Notes: a model not told the origin generated them from the letters alone. Counted from the first letter of the stretch, positions 23,842-37,327 are shown. The stretch is DNA of 64,000 nucleotides from Anagrus nilaparvatae (GCA_022575985.1 JAKSXM010000137.1:23764001-23828000), one strand, 5' to 3'. Numbers and translations: made by a program.

Positions 23842-25216
23842 ATGTCCAGAAGGAAAAATACAAAAGACAAGCAATACGACAATGTCGATTACACGCAACT
23901 TGTCGAGACCGATAGTGGATTCATTGATTCGCAGGTGCGTTTTATTAAGTCAATGAAAGTTGATAAAGAAAGTAAAAAAAGGTTTTCTTAATCTAGTTTG
24001 TGAACCCTCCGGTAAAAGTACCATGGAGAGCAATAATTCTAGCGTCACTTTTATTTTTCGTCGGAAGCCTTATGCTGATTATTGCTACTTTAATACTCAC
24101 TGGTCACATAGATTCCAAGGTAACATTTAATTGATTTGCTTTTCTATTAAAAAAATTACATAATTCAAATAAAATTAAAAATGTTAAAACTAACTATCAA
24201 TAGGGCTAAGGAATTAAAATTTTGCTTATTCTAAAGGTTCTTATTATGCTCCTTAGCGCAAAAATCCAAACTAATTTACATGCCAAAAAATATTTATTTT
24301 TTTTAATTTAGTTGCATGATTAATCAAATAAATCATGCAAAATGCAATTATTAGTATTATAGAAAGTTGTGCAGTTATTCGAACAATCGTAAACGATTTT
24401 ACTTGTAGTTTTTAAGAAAAAATAATGTATTTATTTAAGTTTAATCTTTGTAAAAATTAAAAATTTTTTAATTAAAAAAAGTTAATATTACGGTGGAGAA
24501 TATAAAAAAAAAAAAAGAAAAATAAATTTTGAATTTCAGCGCTAAGTAGCATAAGAAGAACATGTAAATACCATTTTTTTTCCATGATACTACTATCAAA
24601 AATTTTCGTATCCTGCTTATTTATCGTTTTAAAATATGTATTACCTTTTGCATTGTCTGAGGGGACCAGGCTGACCTGAGAAATATGCCTAAATTTCCTT
24701 AGCCTTATTGATCAATAGTTTTAATATTTTTAATTTTATTTAACTTAGTCAAAATTAAGATTATTTGAGAAAATCCTCCAAAAGATTGCCCTTAAAATGA
24801 TCAACCTTCTGAAAAAAAAAGTGAACACATACCTTGCTAATACGTTTATTTGAGTTCTTTAGATCAAACATAGTCACGAAAAAGCTTTAAAAAAATAAAA
24901 CAAAATTTTAATTATTAGAGTTTTAGAGCAGCTCAAAAGTTAAAAAAACGTTAAAGAACCTAAAAAAACGTATTAGCAAGGTGTGCGTTGAATTTTTTTT
25001 TCTTCAAAAGGTTGATCATTTTAAGCGCAGTCTTTTGGAGGATTTTCTCAATACATAATTGATTTATTTATATTTTAGTACTCGGATAGAATGTGGCCTG
25101 TAATAATTTTAGGATCACTAATGTTTATACCTGGTGCCTATCATATAAGAGTTGCGATCCAAGCATACCGGAAAGTACCTGGCTACTCGTTTGATGATAT
25201 TCCTGAATTTGACTAA
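23842..25216 (+). CDS. TMEM230: Transmembrane protein 230
   Basis: A small two-pass membrane protein of endosomes, synaptic vesicles and secretory vesicles in animals. Three exons (23842-23934, 23997-24119, 25079-25216) join in phase 0 to give 117 residues, close to the family's usual 120. The N-terminus is hydrophilic (MSRRKNTKDKQYDNVDYTQL). It is followed by VNPPVKVPWRAIILASLLFF and a first membrane helix at about residues 40-65, then a second at about 77-95 beginning WPVIILGSLMFIPGAYHIRV. The C-terminal GYSFDDIPEFD tail is the family signature. The second intron consists almost entirely of two inverted-repeat elements. Confidence 0.96.
24192..24720. mobile_element. Inverted-repeat element in TMEM230 intron 2
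   Basis: Termini at about 24192-24215 and 24692-24720 are imperfect inverted copies of AACTATTGATCAATAGGGCT plus AAGGAATT. The same terminus occurs at 264-290. The interior is non-coding. Target duplication not determined. Confidence 0.6.
24764..25051. mobile_element. TA-flanked foldback MITE in TMEM230 intron 2
   Basis: Arms of at least 85 bases (TTTGAGAAAATCCTCCAAAA at the left tip; complement at the right tip) face each other around a central AT-rich loop. TA flanks both ends (24762-24763 and 25052-25053), as for Tc1/mariner insertions. The right end is only about 27 bases before exon 3, so it occupies the polypyrimidine region. Confidence 0.75.
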
Positions 25217-27011
25217 CAATAAGATAATATTTTTTAATAAGCTGTGATATTGGTGTTATCAACTGAATAATTCTAATTTTTACACAATAAGCACAAAAAG
25301 TTATACTAAAAGTTGCACTAATAAAAGAAAAATTATTTTTTATAGCTGTTATAACTATAAAGTTTTTTTTGAATTTTCTTAAAAAAAGAATTATTTATAA
25401 CTTTTGAAATTTTTTTATTTTTTTTTATGTTATTGATATTATAACACAAATAAACTTTTCAGAAAATATTTTTATACGCTAAACAATATATTAAATATAA
25501 TTAATGTATACAGACAGAAAATTTTTTACAAATTAGTTGCACATTAATAAAAAAAAAAAATTCTCTATTTCTTTATTATAATTATACTGTTGAGTTTTTT
25601 TAATTTTATCAACAGGTACAAATACAAAAATTTACAAAAAATTTAAAAGGTACAGTATACTTTTGAGAATTTTACTTATATACTATTTGAATTTTCAATA
25701 AGGGTTGACGATTTTCTTAAAAACTAGTTATTTGATAGTTGATAGAGGATAGAGATTGGAAATAGTACAGATTTTGGAAGTAAAACTTTGTCTTCAAATA
25801 AAGCTCACTGTGAACGCGCCCTTTGAGGGCCAATTTTTGACAAAATATTTATTAAAAATAATAAAATTCTACACTGTAAAACTGCTTTGGTTGAATAATC
25901 ACGTAATTATAATTCAGGGTAAAAAATGAACTGTGTGCCCACTAAAAGTGAATTTATTTTAAAACATCACAATTAGTGTTTACATGTACTATACTTCATT
26001 TGGCTCTGAAGCTGAGAAATGACTAATTAAAAAGATTATCCTACATAAAATAATAATAAAATAACCTATTTACTTAAATTTACAACTATATACCTATACA
26101 ATTTTAATCATGTTTTTTTTTTTATTCATGTATACTTTGCTGACTGGAGCATAAATTTTGAATTACTCTTTTCAAAAATTTACTGATCCCATAGGTAATT
26201 AAAATTTAAAAATTATTGATTTAAATTAAATTAAGTAATCTTTATAATTATAGTCATTCCTCAGCTTCAGAGCCAAATGAAGTAGTAGTACATAAAAAAT
26301 CACAAATCATAATAAGTTATAAAATTAATGATTCACTTTTGATGGTCGTACAGATAATTTTTTTTTTACCCTTTATTACAATTACATCATTTTTATTTTG
26401 TATTTAGGCTTTCAGTTGAATATTCAACCAAAGTAGCTCTATCTTGTAGTGCAGGTATCCTCTCTTTGAGCATGTTAAAGAAAATTATATTTTTTCTAGT
26501 GCAAATTTTCTCAAGTGAAATAGGTGAAAGTCAAATTTTACCAAAGAGTAGACAAAGAAAAATTATAGTAACTTGGATTTCCAAACTTTTTGCACACCTT
26601 GTTGACAATAGTGCCAAGAAATATAGATATTTTTTACATTATCTTACATTTAAAGCGATAAATTATTTAAAAAAATTACTTTTACAAGGACAGTACAAAA
26701 ATATTTTTAAAAAAATGTCTAATTTAAATTTGCCGCCATGAAAACCAGAAGCGTACATTTGAAAAAGTCAAGTTCACATATTATTATTCCCTTATATAAA
26801 TTCAGATTTTTAAAAATGCAACTTGAAACTTTTCTTGTTAATCTCTTTACTTAAATCAAGATTTCAAGATGAATTAAAAAAGAATTAAAAAAGAAAAAAG
26901 AATTATTTATTATTTTTACTTCATACTAACTAAAGTTGATTAAATATTTAAAAATAAAATTTTTAGTTTGTGTACCGATTATTTTTAATTATAATATTAG
27001 AAACACAATAG
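25217..27011. other. Convergent intergenic region with a MITE
   Basis: Lies between the 3' ends of TMEM230 (plus) and the CCCH-finger gene (minus). It contains both 3' untranslated regions and the inverted-repeat element at 25872-26451. A short open frame at 26466-26741 shows no protein-like features. Confidence 0.5.
25872..26451. mobile_element. Diverged MITE with CACTGTAA-type termini
   Basis: Outer inverted repeats (CACTGTAAAACTGCTTTGGT on the left, a diverged complement ending at 26451) enclose a conserved inner inverted pair around TTCATTTGGCTCTGAAGCTG (about 25993 and its complement ending about 26283). TA precedes the left end; the right flank is CA, so the target duplication is decayed or the end is misplaced. 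Confidence 0.55.
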
Positions 27012-30000
27012 TTATTTCCAGGCCTTCAAATAATTAACAAGAGACCGGCTTATAATCTTACACACTTTATTAACAGCGTATCTTGTTTGGCATCTGATTG
27101 GAGGCTCAAACTTGCTGGACAGAAGATCAATAAGAACAGATCTTGATTTTTTAATTTTATCCAAAAATATTCCAGCATTTTCGTTAGTATCAATTTTTTT
27201 ATCACAAGGTACATCCTGAAAAGATAAATTGACATAAATAATTTTACTTTTACATTCAATAAAATGAGTTCTTTATTACCTCAAATAAAAAAATAACTTT
27301 CAATTGATTTGGCTTTAACTTTTCTATACCGGAGCCAATATTCATAGCTAATTCTCTAATTAATTTTTGGAGAACAAGATAAATTTCTTCTTCCAGCCAG
27401 TTGACATTAATAACAACATGAATGAAGCTGCTAATCTTTATGTCATTGTAGATTCCAATATTGATTGCATACTGAAAGATTTGATTAGCTAATAAATCAT
27501 CAATATAAAGTAATCTGCACAAGATTTCTTGGTAAGTTTGCTTTCCGAATGTCATATCGTTATCCATTACAAACAGGCACAAAGTTTTAATTAGATCATC
27601 AGCGTTATTCAGTAACAATAATAAAGCTAATTTGTCCAAAAACAATGAAAGATCTGAAAATTGTTTGGTAGAATTGTAAGCAAAATAATAAATTGGGTAA
27701 TTAAATATATTTATTGAAAATTACCTATTGGATGATAAGGACTGTATTGATCTTTTGCAATAAATTCAAATAGACAAATTGTTTTCTCAGGGTACGAGTA
27801 AGTTAAAGATTGCAGCAAAGCATTTAAAACCTTATTCCTCAGTAACTCATCTCCTTCCTTGCAATCAGTAACTAACCAATCTTCGCGGTTTGCATTTAAT
27901 AACCGCGATTCTGTACAAATTATAAATGAAGAATATTAAAAGTTTAGAAAAACATTAAGTTAAGAATAAATTAAGTTACCTTGGAAGATGTGCAGAGCTT
28001 TTAGTGGATTATTATTGGCTAAATAAATTTCTACTGAAAGAATTACAAATGAAAATTTTGGTTCTTTTTTTTGAAAAATTTTAAGCAATTTTAAAAGTTG
28101 AAGGGCCATAATCCATAGTTCATTATTAGTCAAGTCGATCAATATGCAAATGCCAACATCAAATAATACTTGGATGGCAAGCTCGGAAGAAGTTGATTGG
28201 ACTGGAAATGGTTAGGAAAGAAATAAATTAAAAAATGCAAATATTGATTTATTTTTATGAAAAAAAAAAGAAGAAATTTATTAGTGTTTTTTTTTTAAAC
28301 ATTATAATATTACAAATGTCACTTATTTTACTGTTTATACATTAAAAAATAATACAAAGTTTTAAAAATAATAATTATATATAAACTATGTATTGTAAAA
28401 TTAAATAAATAGACATTTTGTATTGAATTTCAAAAAAAAAAAAAAAGAAATAATTTGATGATTTGATATTAGATATTTATAAAAAATATATATTTTTATA
28501 ATTTATAAAAAATAAAATAAGTGTTTATTTTGGCTTTATAAATGGTCTTAAAACATGATCAATACCTGCCCTTTTGATGATTTCAGATAAGTGATTGGGA
28601 TTCTCATTTAAAGTATTATTTAACAATTGGTAAAAGACTCTAGTTAAAAGTTCCTTTTCTTTTTTTTGCGTTTGACAAAAGTTATCGATTAGCTTCCAAG
28701 CTGAATCATAATTTAAAAATAATAGTTCTTGATGAATCTTGTCTCGCTGTAAACAAAACTCTGCAAATCTCAATCTAGTCCAGTTTAAGTCTACTTTGAG
28801 AGGTTCATCTAAAACAAATATTTCTACACTATCCCTGAAAATCTATTTTATAATATTAAAAAAAATTACTTACTCAGGGCTTTCAACTTGTAATCTTGAA
28901 AATTCCTAAGCTCTCCTTTATCTGGTGATTTCATTACTATATTTAACGCTAAATCATCTGACTCAGTTTGATTGAAACTTTTAGGATTCCTGGCTTTTAA
29001 ATTATCATTATTTGTTAAATCTATTTCGACTACATTTCTTAATAGTATTCTTCTATTGCTATTATTAGATCCAAAGTTATTGTTCTCAACTAATTCATAA
29101 AAATTTGTTAGCAAGCTTTCTTCGATTTTTAATTTTTCAACTTGACTTAACTTATTTATCAAATTCAAGATTTCTTTAATATTTTTTTTATCTTTTTGAC
29201 ATTCTAACAATATAATTTCAATCATGTCAAGGGGTGGAGTAACTTGCTCACACAAACCTTTGATAGTTTCCCAACAATGTCCTAGTTCAATTTTATGCTT
29301 GATTTTTTTACAAATTTCAGTAACAATAACTTTATCTCTTTTATCTACAACAAGAGATAATTCTCCAACAACTTTTTTAACATCATGTTTCTCAATTTGA
29401 TGTTGGATAAAATCATCTAAAATTAATTTAACCATATCTGTATTATAAGTTTTTTCTGCATCATAAACTTTTTCAAAAATAGAATAAACATCATTCCTAG
29501 AATTGAGTTCTTTCCAAGCAGTTTTAAGAAAATCTTCGAATCGATTTTTAACGATATTATCTAATATCGAAAATAATGAGTTCATATCTTTTTTTCCCAA
29601 TTCTCTTGCTAAATTCATCACCTAAAAATTGTATTAAAAATGTTTAAAACATTTAAAAAAATTAAAAAAAAAAAAAATTAATTAGCCATTTTTTTAAATA
29701 ATGCATTTATATCATATTTACCCTATGCTCAAATTTACAGAGGGTATTGAAGCATCTACCAGTTCTTAAATTTGAAAAGCAAACTTGTTTAAAAAAATAA
29801 TCATTATTTTTAAAAGTATCAATGTTAGTGTATTGCCTTTGTTTGGCTTTATTCAAATCGTTTTCATTTGGGCTATCTACTACAGATTGGTAACGCATTG
29901 TGTATTGTGCATTATTGCTAGCAATTTGGTGGAATACAGATGTTTTTGGTAAAAAAGAAATATTTGCTCTCAAATTATTTTGAATTGCAGAGTAACGACA

Positions 30001-32069
30001 AGGTTGAATTATGTTTTGTAGATTTAGAGGTATGTTTGGTCTGATAAAATTTGGATTTGTTTGATTATTCATTGGATATGAATTAACTCCATTTGATAAA
30101 CTAGATATATCAAAATTATTTTGAATTTGTGTAATAACCGGTTTATTCGAACTTAATCTAGTTTGAGTAGAAGTTTTTTTCTGATTTTCTTGAAACTTTT
30201 TCTTTTCTTTACGCTCATTGGAAAACTTATCACGTTTGGACTGACGAGGACTACACGTTGATTCGCCATCTCTAAAAAATGATTGCAAAATTTTTTTTAA
30301 ATATGTACATATTTATGAATATTTTATAAATTTAAATATACTTACAAGTCATCTAAATCACTCTCATAATTTAAATTTAGAATATCATCCTCATCAGAAC
30401 TATCATTTTGGTTTTCTTGTATTATCTCTTTAATTGTGTTACTGACGTCTTTATCCAAAACCCCTTGTGATTTTTCTAGCTCATTCTCAGTTACCGCTGT
30501 TCTGTCTACAAGGATTGAGTCAGCATCACTTTTTTCCATTTTCTTTCTTAATCTTGGATCTCTTTGGGAAAACAAATCTTTCTTTGTTTTTTCAGTTTCT
30601 TTTTTACAGGGTGTTTCATCAGTAGTTAAAACTTTTCTGCTCATCTTTTTTTGAGGAGATTTCAGTATACTTTCAAAATTTTCTGTAAAGACAAACTTTA
30701 AGTATTTTGATTAAAATAGAATTAGGAAAAGTTTTTTATTTGATAATCACCTGAATTATTTATATTGCATTTTATTGAATGTTTACTGCTTACTGAACTT
30801 TTATCTGAAAATGATTTCTTCGATTTTGGGTTGAATAATTCTTCACCGGAGTTATTTTTCTTGAAAGAACCACTATTTTTTAATTGTGACTGTTGCATCT
30901 TAAGTTTATTATCATTTGCTTTAGTATGATCCGTTTTTTTATTTTTTTCTGTACCTGCTAACTCATATATTGCATCTACAATATCTTCTAGACTATCTTT
31001 TTCTGATATTGAACTGTTTTTTTGAGAATTATTTTTTAAGCCTTTTTCACTTTTTTTAACTAAAAGAAAATAAATAAGAAGACTTTACTCTACTGTTTGT
31101 ATTATATAAATTAATTACCTTTTGTATTACTATAGGATTTAATATTCTTTTGCGATAAACTGGATTTATTGTTATCAGTATTTGTGTGCTGTTTTATAAA
31201 CATTAAATTATTGGGAAAATTTTTAGATAATTTTAATGTTTCCTTTTTTGACGAAGTTCCTGAAATAACAAACATCAAGTTAATTTTATAATTAAAAATT
31301 TATTGATTACAGAAAAAAAGTTACCTGAATAACATGTAATAACTTCAGCTCTAACTTCAGGGGAATAAGGTTCAGAAGAATATTTTGAATAATTTTTTTC
31401 TTGACAAAATACAGAAGGAGGATTGTTACGATCTACTTTTAATTCTGAATATGAAATTTTACTTTTACTAGGAAGAAATTGATTATTTCTAGAAGTTTTG
31501 CAAGTTATGAGACTAGCATTTTTTGAACTCTTTGAATGATTTTCAGAATGTGTAGTTGCTTGCTTTGTCTCGTCAGCTGATTCAGTTTTTTTTTTCTTTG
31601 ATAATAAACTTGGATCATTAGTCTTTATTCGTTTGCGTTTATTTTTTTTATAATCTAAGACCGGTGAAGTGCAAGAAATTTCTTCATCAGGATTTTTTTC
31701 TTTTTCTGTGTCATAGTTGTTTTTTTGTACATTTTTTATCATCACGTTAGGTTGTTTGGATAAAATATGATAATAATTTTTCACTGTACTAATCGAAACA
31801 CCGTGTTTTTTTGAAAGTTTATCATAAGCCTCTATCCCATTAAATTTTTTAGAAACGTGTTTTTTTGGAAGTGTAGAATAATCCTCTATCCCCATAAATT
31901 TTTCATAAACATTCTGATCGACTCTAGCATTGCTCGTCGTGCAAGACGAGCCAGAATTTCTTTGTTAAAATAAAAAAAATAAATAATAATACTATAAATA
32001 AAACGAAAAATTTCAAAGTAATATGTAATACCTTCTGCTATGTGATGGCTGCTTTGAAGAAATAAACAT
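27012..32069 (-). CDS. Large CCCH zinc-finger helical protein, possibly TOPAZ1
   Basis: Twelve exons join with consistent phase into 1328 residues: 32069-32032, 31959-31325, 31259-31119, 31059-30751, 30682-30346, 30271-29722, 29621-28874, 28808-28566, 28201-27980, 27910-27725, 27653-27280, 27215-27012. Residues 1-630 are Lys/Ser/Asn-rich and probably disordered. One CCCH finger (C-x8-C-x4-C-x3-H; CFSNLRTGRCFNTLCKFEH) lies near 651-669. The rest is Leu-rich and helical, like stacked helical repeats. This order (disordered half, single CCCH finger, helical half) recalls TOPAZ1, a vertebrate germ-cell protein needed for male meiosis, and two nanos genes are next door. That name is an inference from architecture; no PAZ fold was recognised. 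Reading through the exon 8 donor (GTATTG) would give an alternative end at 28525. Confidence 0.8.
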
Positions 32070-34903
32070 TTCTACTTTTTTTGGTGACCTTATCTGTAAT
32101 AGCTCAAAAAAAGAATTTCCCCGTCACTATACAAGCATAAGACAAAACAAAGGTTAAAAATTATGTAAAAAAGATACCTATATGTGCTTTAAAATTATAA
32201 AGTACCAACCGATTCAGTGTACAAACGAAAAAACAAAGTGGAATTCCAAGAACTTTACAATAACATAGAAAAAATTTAATGCTTTTAATCATAAAGTATT
32301 CTTGAATATAATCATTTTTAATAAGTAAAAAAATAAAATAATAAATACCTTGTTTTTTTTGTTTTTGCTAAAAATTATTTAAATAGGTACTTCAATGATG
32401 AAATTAAAGTTCATCTCAGTCCACTTAGAACTTGTAATACTTAAGTAATTGCAACCATTTTTCACTGAATTTTTAACAAATTTTTTCAAAACGTTTTTAT
32501 TAATTTCAATAACTACTTAATTAATCAAATCATATAAAAAATATTAAAAAGCTAAGAGATAGTCAAAAGTTTACAAACCAGGACGAAATTTGCAAATTTC
32601 AGACAGGAGATCGAGAAGCGCTTTAATCTCTTGCGCGGTCGCGGTTGAACATACGCATCTCCAGTGGCGCCAGTGCCCGCGCAATTCCCTCTTTGTTATA
32701 ATTTGGAGGTAAATTTAAAAGTCGGCAGAGCTATTTTATCCCCTGCACATTTTTTCCATGGATATCGGGCAGCGCAGATACCAGGTGACGACTAGACTTT
32801 TTCCGTATTTTTTTTTAAATGAATAGGTATGAATAAATATATCAAAACTTAAAATTCGATAAAACATTTCTAAAATTGATTTCTCTTGACTATGTTAATT
32901 GAATTATTTGTAAAAAATTATAAATTCTGCAAAATAGTAATAATTATGCTGTTATTATATATTTGTAAATTTAATTATATCTTTATAATAATATTTTAAA
33001 ATTTAAAGCATTCATAAATACATTAAAAAGTAAAAAACCCTCACATAAATGAAACAAAGAAAAAAGCCTTAATAAATTTAATTCCTTTAAAATTTTAAAC
33101 TAAAAAAATAATTTTTAGTTTCTAAATTTATGTCAGAATAAATCGAATTATAAAATAGGATAAGTTCCGAAATTTATTTTAAACCTTGCATTTCATGTAC
33201 TTACATTGTTGTTATTTTTACATATTTTCTATTGAATTAGTAACCCTTATAGCATGCACTATCAAAAAATGTTTTAAATAGGAGGACTCGGTGACCCCTT
33301 AAAACAACTTGAACCTATAGTTGAAATGGAGTCCTTCATAAATTTTTTTATGTCATGCATCAACTTAGCTAATAATTTTTTTCTAATTGCAAATAATAAA
33401 GGAATCGGATTGTAATGCAGGTTTCTGATTAATAAAAAATAAAATTTTAGAAACATCAGTTTTATTTCTACAAACAATTTTTATCAATATATTTATATAA
33501 AAAATTATATTTGTAAATTTGTATTAAAAATACATTTAATTTGTACGCTCAAATTTACATCTATAAACTTATCACGTTAAATGATAATTATAACTAATTT
33601 ACAAGAGCATATTTTATTATAACTAAAAAATAAGAAATTATTTGAAAAAAAGTATACATTTTATTAAAAATATTAATAAATTTTCATCAAAAATGAGTTA
33701 AATTTAAGAATTAATAGAAATTTCATAATTAAGTTTATAGCGATGATACTTATGAAGATTATTCAATTACTACTTTCTAAAACAAATATAATACAACCGC
33801 ACAAAATTAATTATGAATTTACATTATTATGATAAAAGTTTCATTTTATCAATGCTAAAATTTAAAATTAATCTTTGATTACAAATTTATAAAAACTTAA
33901 TTATAGTTTTAAAATTGATTTTTTTTTTAAGAAAACCTGTTAGCTCATTATAAATTTTACAAACTATATGAGTAGAACAATTTTTTCTGCTTATATGTAC
34001 CAAAATTTATTATGTGATTAAATAATCTGTTGGTTTTTACAAAATTAATATTGAAATAATGATATTTCTTGATTAAACCATCAATAGACAACAGTGAGTT
34101 CTAATTTCTTTCTTCAGATACTTAAAAATAATAATTATAAGTTCCCAAATTTTACAAAAAAACCTCTTTTTACATAATAGTTTTGAAGATATTCAATCAG
34201 AACATTATCAATGATTTAATCAATTTTAATAAAACAAAAGTTATAAATATATATTTAAAAAAAAAAAAAAAATTTCTATGTACAGGATATGTAAATTTTG
34301 AAATATATTAATTTTTATGTACAAAATATACCTTTTTTTAATTTGAAATTTTAGTATCGGATATTGTTCTATTAAATCCAGATTTAGTATATATCTTGGG
34401 TTACTTGGCTTATTCAAACAAGGAATCTCTTTTGCAAATATAACAAGCATATAAATCTAAATAACTAACATAATGTAAAATATAAATATTTATTCATTAT
34501 TATGGCACAGTTTGTTTCTTTTATCGAATAAATTTCTATCAAATTTCATGATTTTTATTATACTATTATAGAAATCTAAAAATTAATCTTATCACTTACT
34601 TCACTAAACTTATACATAATTCTTTTCGTTATGCTTTGTGAGCTAATCAAAATTTCAAAAATTTTCATACTACTCGACTAGCAAGATCTTTACTAAAACT
34701 ATTTTTAAGTCTATTGGCAAAATGAATAAAAATGAGGGAAAAAAATGTATCGCTTAAAATGCAAAACTATGAAGATATAATATAAACATTTTAAATGCCA
34801 TTTTTAATGCAAATGACTTACAAAATGTTTGACTCCTCTTCAAACATCCTTATTTAAAATCTATATTATATCTTTTAGTTTTTTAAAATCAAATTGAAGT
34901 TAT
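32070..34903. other. Intergenic: CCCH-gene promoter and nanos 3' UTR
   Basis: A GC-richer patch at about 32575-32800 is a likely promoter for the CCCH-finger gene. The rest is very AT-rich. Within about 630 bases downstream of the nanos stop, two copies of TGTACATA occur on the minus strand (34284-34277 and 34323-34316), matching the Pumilio consensus UGUANAUA. No coding sequence seen. Confidence 0.45.
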
Positions 34904-36684
34904 TTACTTAGAGCGTCTCCTGCCAGTTGAATTTCTTAAATTTTTGATGTTGTTCAAGCATAAGGGTTGATTACCCTTATTCAATGGACAATATTTTAGA
35001 GTATGAGCCTTGTCTCCACTGGCCCCACATTTAGGACATGTGTATGCCCTGAAAAAGAAACTCGTTGAAAAAAAAATAAACTATTTGCTAAATAATCAAA
35101 AAGCTTACCTTAGTACAGGGCATATTACTCGTCCATCTGCATCCTTCAGTAGATGGTTTTTGTAGTATGGTCGATCTTCACCATTGTTCTTACAAAACAC
35201 GCATTCTGTAGGTAATGGTTTTTTATTTTTCTTTTTGATGGAGCTAATTTGATTTATACCAAGGCTGGTGTCAGAATCTGGACAGTACTCATAGTCTTTG
35301 CCATTGTTTTTGAACTCTTCTCGAGAATCTTCCCATAAAGCGTTATCTAGTAAAAAAATTTTTCATTAAACTTTAAATAAATTATTTATTATACAGAATT
35401 TTTTTTTTTTCATTTTCAAATATTTTTTAATAATCCTAGAGTAGACTTATTTCAGAACTATCAATTAATACGTCATTTTACTTTGTTTGATTTTTTGAAA
35501 AATAATTCAAGAGATTAATTATTAAGATTTAATATATATAAAGATTTAATTTACTATGAGTGGCAAAAATATTTTTACTTTTTTTTTTTTAAATGTAATT
35601 AAAAAAAAATGATAAAAAATGAATAATTTTCCTGACTTAACTTAATTTCACTTTACAAACTTAAAAAATAAAAAAAATAATAATTATAATAAATAGAATA
35701 AAAATAATATTAAAGTTAAAGTTTGATAAAAAAAAAATTTTAAATAAAAAATAAAATTGAAACATGATCTAATATGAAAAAATTAATAGGTAAATAAATT
35801 CTAAAATCAAAATAAAGAAATTTGATTGTCGGCTCTTTTGAGATTAATTTTCTGATACACTGTTTATATATTTCAATAAAAATAAATACTTGAAAGTAGA
35901 TATACCCCGCGCCACACTAACACGTTCTTATACAATATTATTTACTTTAAGGGCTTTTCTTTGTTCTAGCCGCGCCACCAAAAAATAATTCGAGGAAAAA
36001 CAGTGTTTCTAATACACAAAAGATAAAGCATTGATATTCAGGTGTTTCACTTTAGTTTGACAAAAAAATAAAATTTTTACAAAAAAATAAAATGTATGGT
36101 TCTTTAGTTTTATGTGACCTATATATTTTTTTTTGCATAAAAATAATTCTTATTCTTAAATTTTAAAAAATTACGAACACGGGGAATATTTTTGTTATTA
36201 ATTTTAATTTATTATCATTGCAAAATATAAAATAGAAAATTCACTAAGATAAAATTTACTTAAATTTAGAATAAAAATAAATAAAATAATTATTAAATAA
36301 ACCGCATATTGTTAATCAGTTTTAAAGGGATTTTAAAAGAACATAAATATTATTGTTTACGTGATTTATACATCAGAGTATGCATAATTAATATTATAAA
36401 AGTCTTATTATAACCGAAAGTACTTAGCAAACATAAGACAATTCTATCAAATTTAAATTATAAATTCAAAGCAAATATTTAAATAGTGTTAAATAGATAT
36501 GAAATCAATTAAAATCGATATAAAAAAACTTACTTGATTGACCAGGCATTGTCATCTGGGTAAACAATCTGGATAATTCATCTTCCAAACTTGGATTGAA
36601 TGGATACAGTTTAGGCTGATATATCACATGATTGTTGATTGGAACAAAAGCCGATAATGGTCCTTGCAATATTTTTGCCATCAT
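34904..36684 (-). CDS. nanos: Nanos, germline translational repressor (copy 1)
   Basis: Nanos binds Pumilio and recruits the CCR4-NOT deadenylase to repress mRNAs in germ cells. Three exons (36684-36534, 35346-35109, 35048-34904) give 177 residues. The two CCHC zinc knuckles at about 99-150 are complete: C-x2-C-x12-H-x10-C (starting ECVFCKNNG) and C-x2-C-x7-H-x4-C ([20 protein letters not shown]). The N-terminal stretch [12 protein letters not shown] resembles the NOT1-interacting motif of animal Nanos. The start could be at either of two adjacent ATG codons (36684 or 36681). It shares intron positions with the paralogue at 37328-39451. A GC-rich stretch just upstream (about 36755-36860) is a plausible promoter. 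Confidence 0.95.
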
Positions 36685-37327
36685 GATTTCTTGCTAATTA
36701 TTATTTTTTTATTAAAAAAAATACTTAAAAATCAGAGCCTGAACCTACGTTGCAATTATGATCGCCGGCTACAAGTCCCTTGTTCTCGCGGGGAAACACT
36801 ACTAACGATTCGATGGTGATCGATCTATGCCGCGAGCGCTTGCCGCAACTGCGTGTTTAAATTTAGAAGAGAAGGGGCAAGATAAAAAAATAAGCCAATA
36901 ACAAACGTTACCAAGTCTTTAGCTTGTATCCGCGAATTTTAAAATTATCCAATAAAATATTCAGGATTTTATTGGTTATAAATCTGTTTGAAAATTAACA
37001 ATAATAATATATTTAATTTATTTACAATATAATACAATATAATGTACGCGTTACAAGTTACATAATAATTAAAATTTAAAACAAAGTAAAAAAATGTCTT
37101 AAAACTTAAAAGTATTTCAGTAATTTCAGTATAATTAAGTTACAAAAAAAAAGATTTAAATATTAAAATTAATTATTAAATTTATTTTTTATTTTTAATT
37201 ATTAAAGATTAAAATTATTAATAGAGGTTATAAAACTAAAATTGTGTATCAAATCAAAAACTTAAAATGTATCAAAAATTAAACGGATTAAAATGAAGAA
37301 AAAAATAATACTAAAGTCTTTGGCTTA
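36685..37327. other. Intergenic between the two nanos genes
   Basis: About 640 bases. The part next to 36684 (about 36755-36860) is GC-richer and probably the promoter of the left copy; the rest is AT-rich and should hold the 3' untranslated region of the right copy. Confidence 0.45.
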
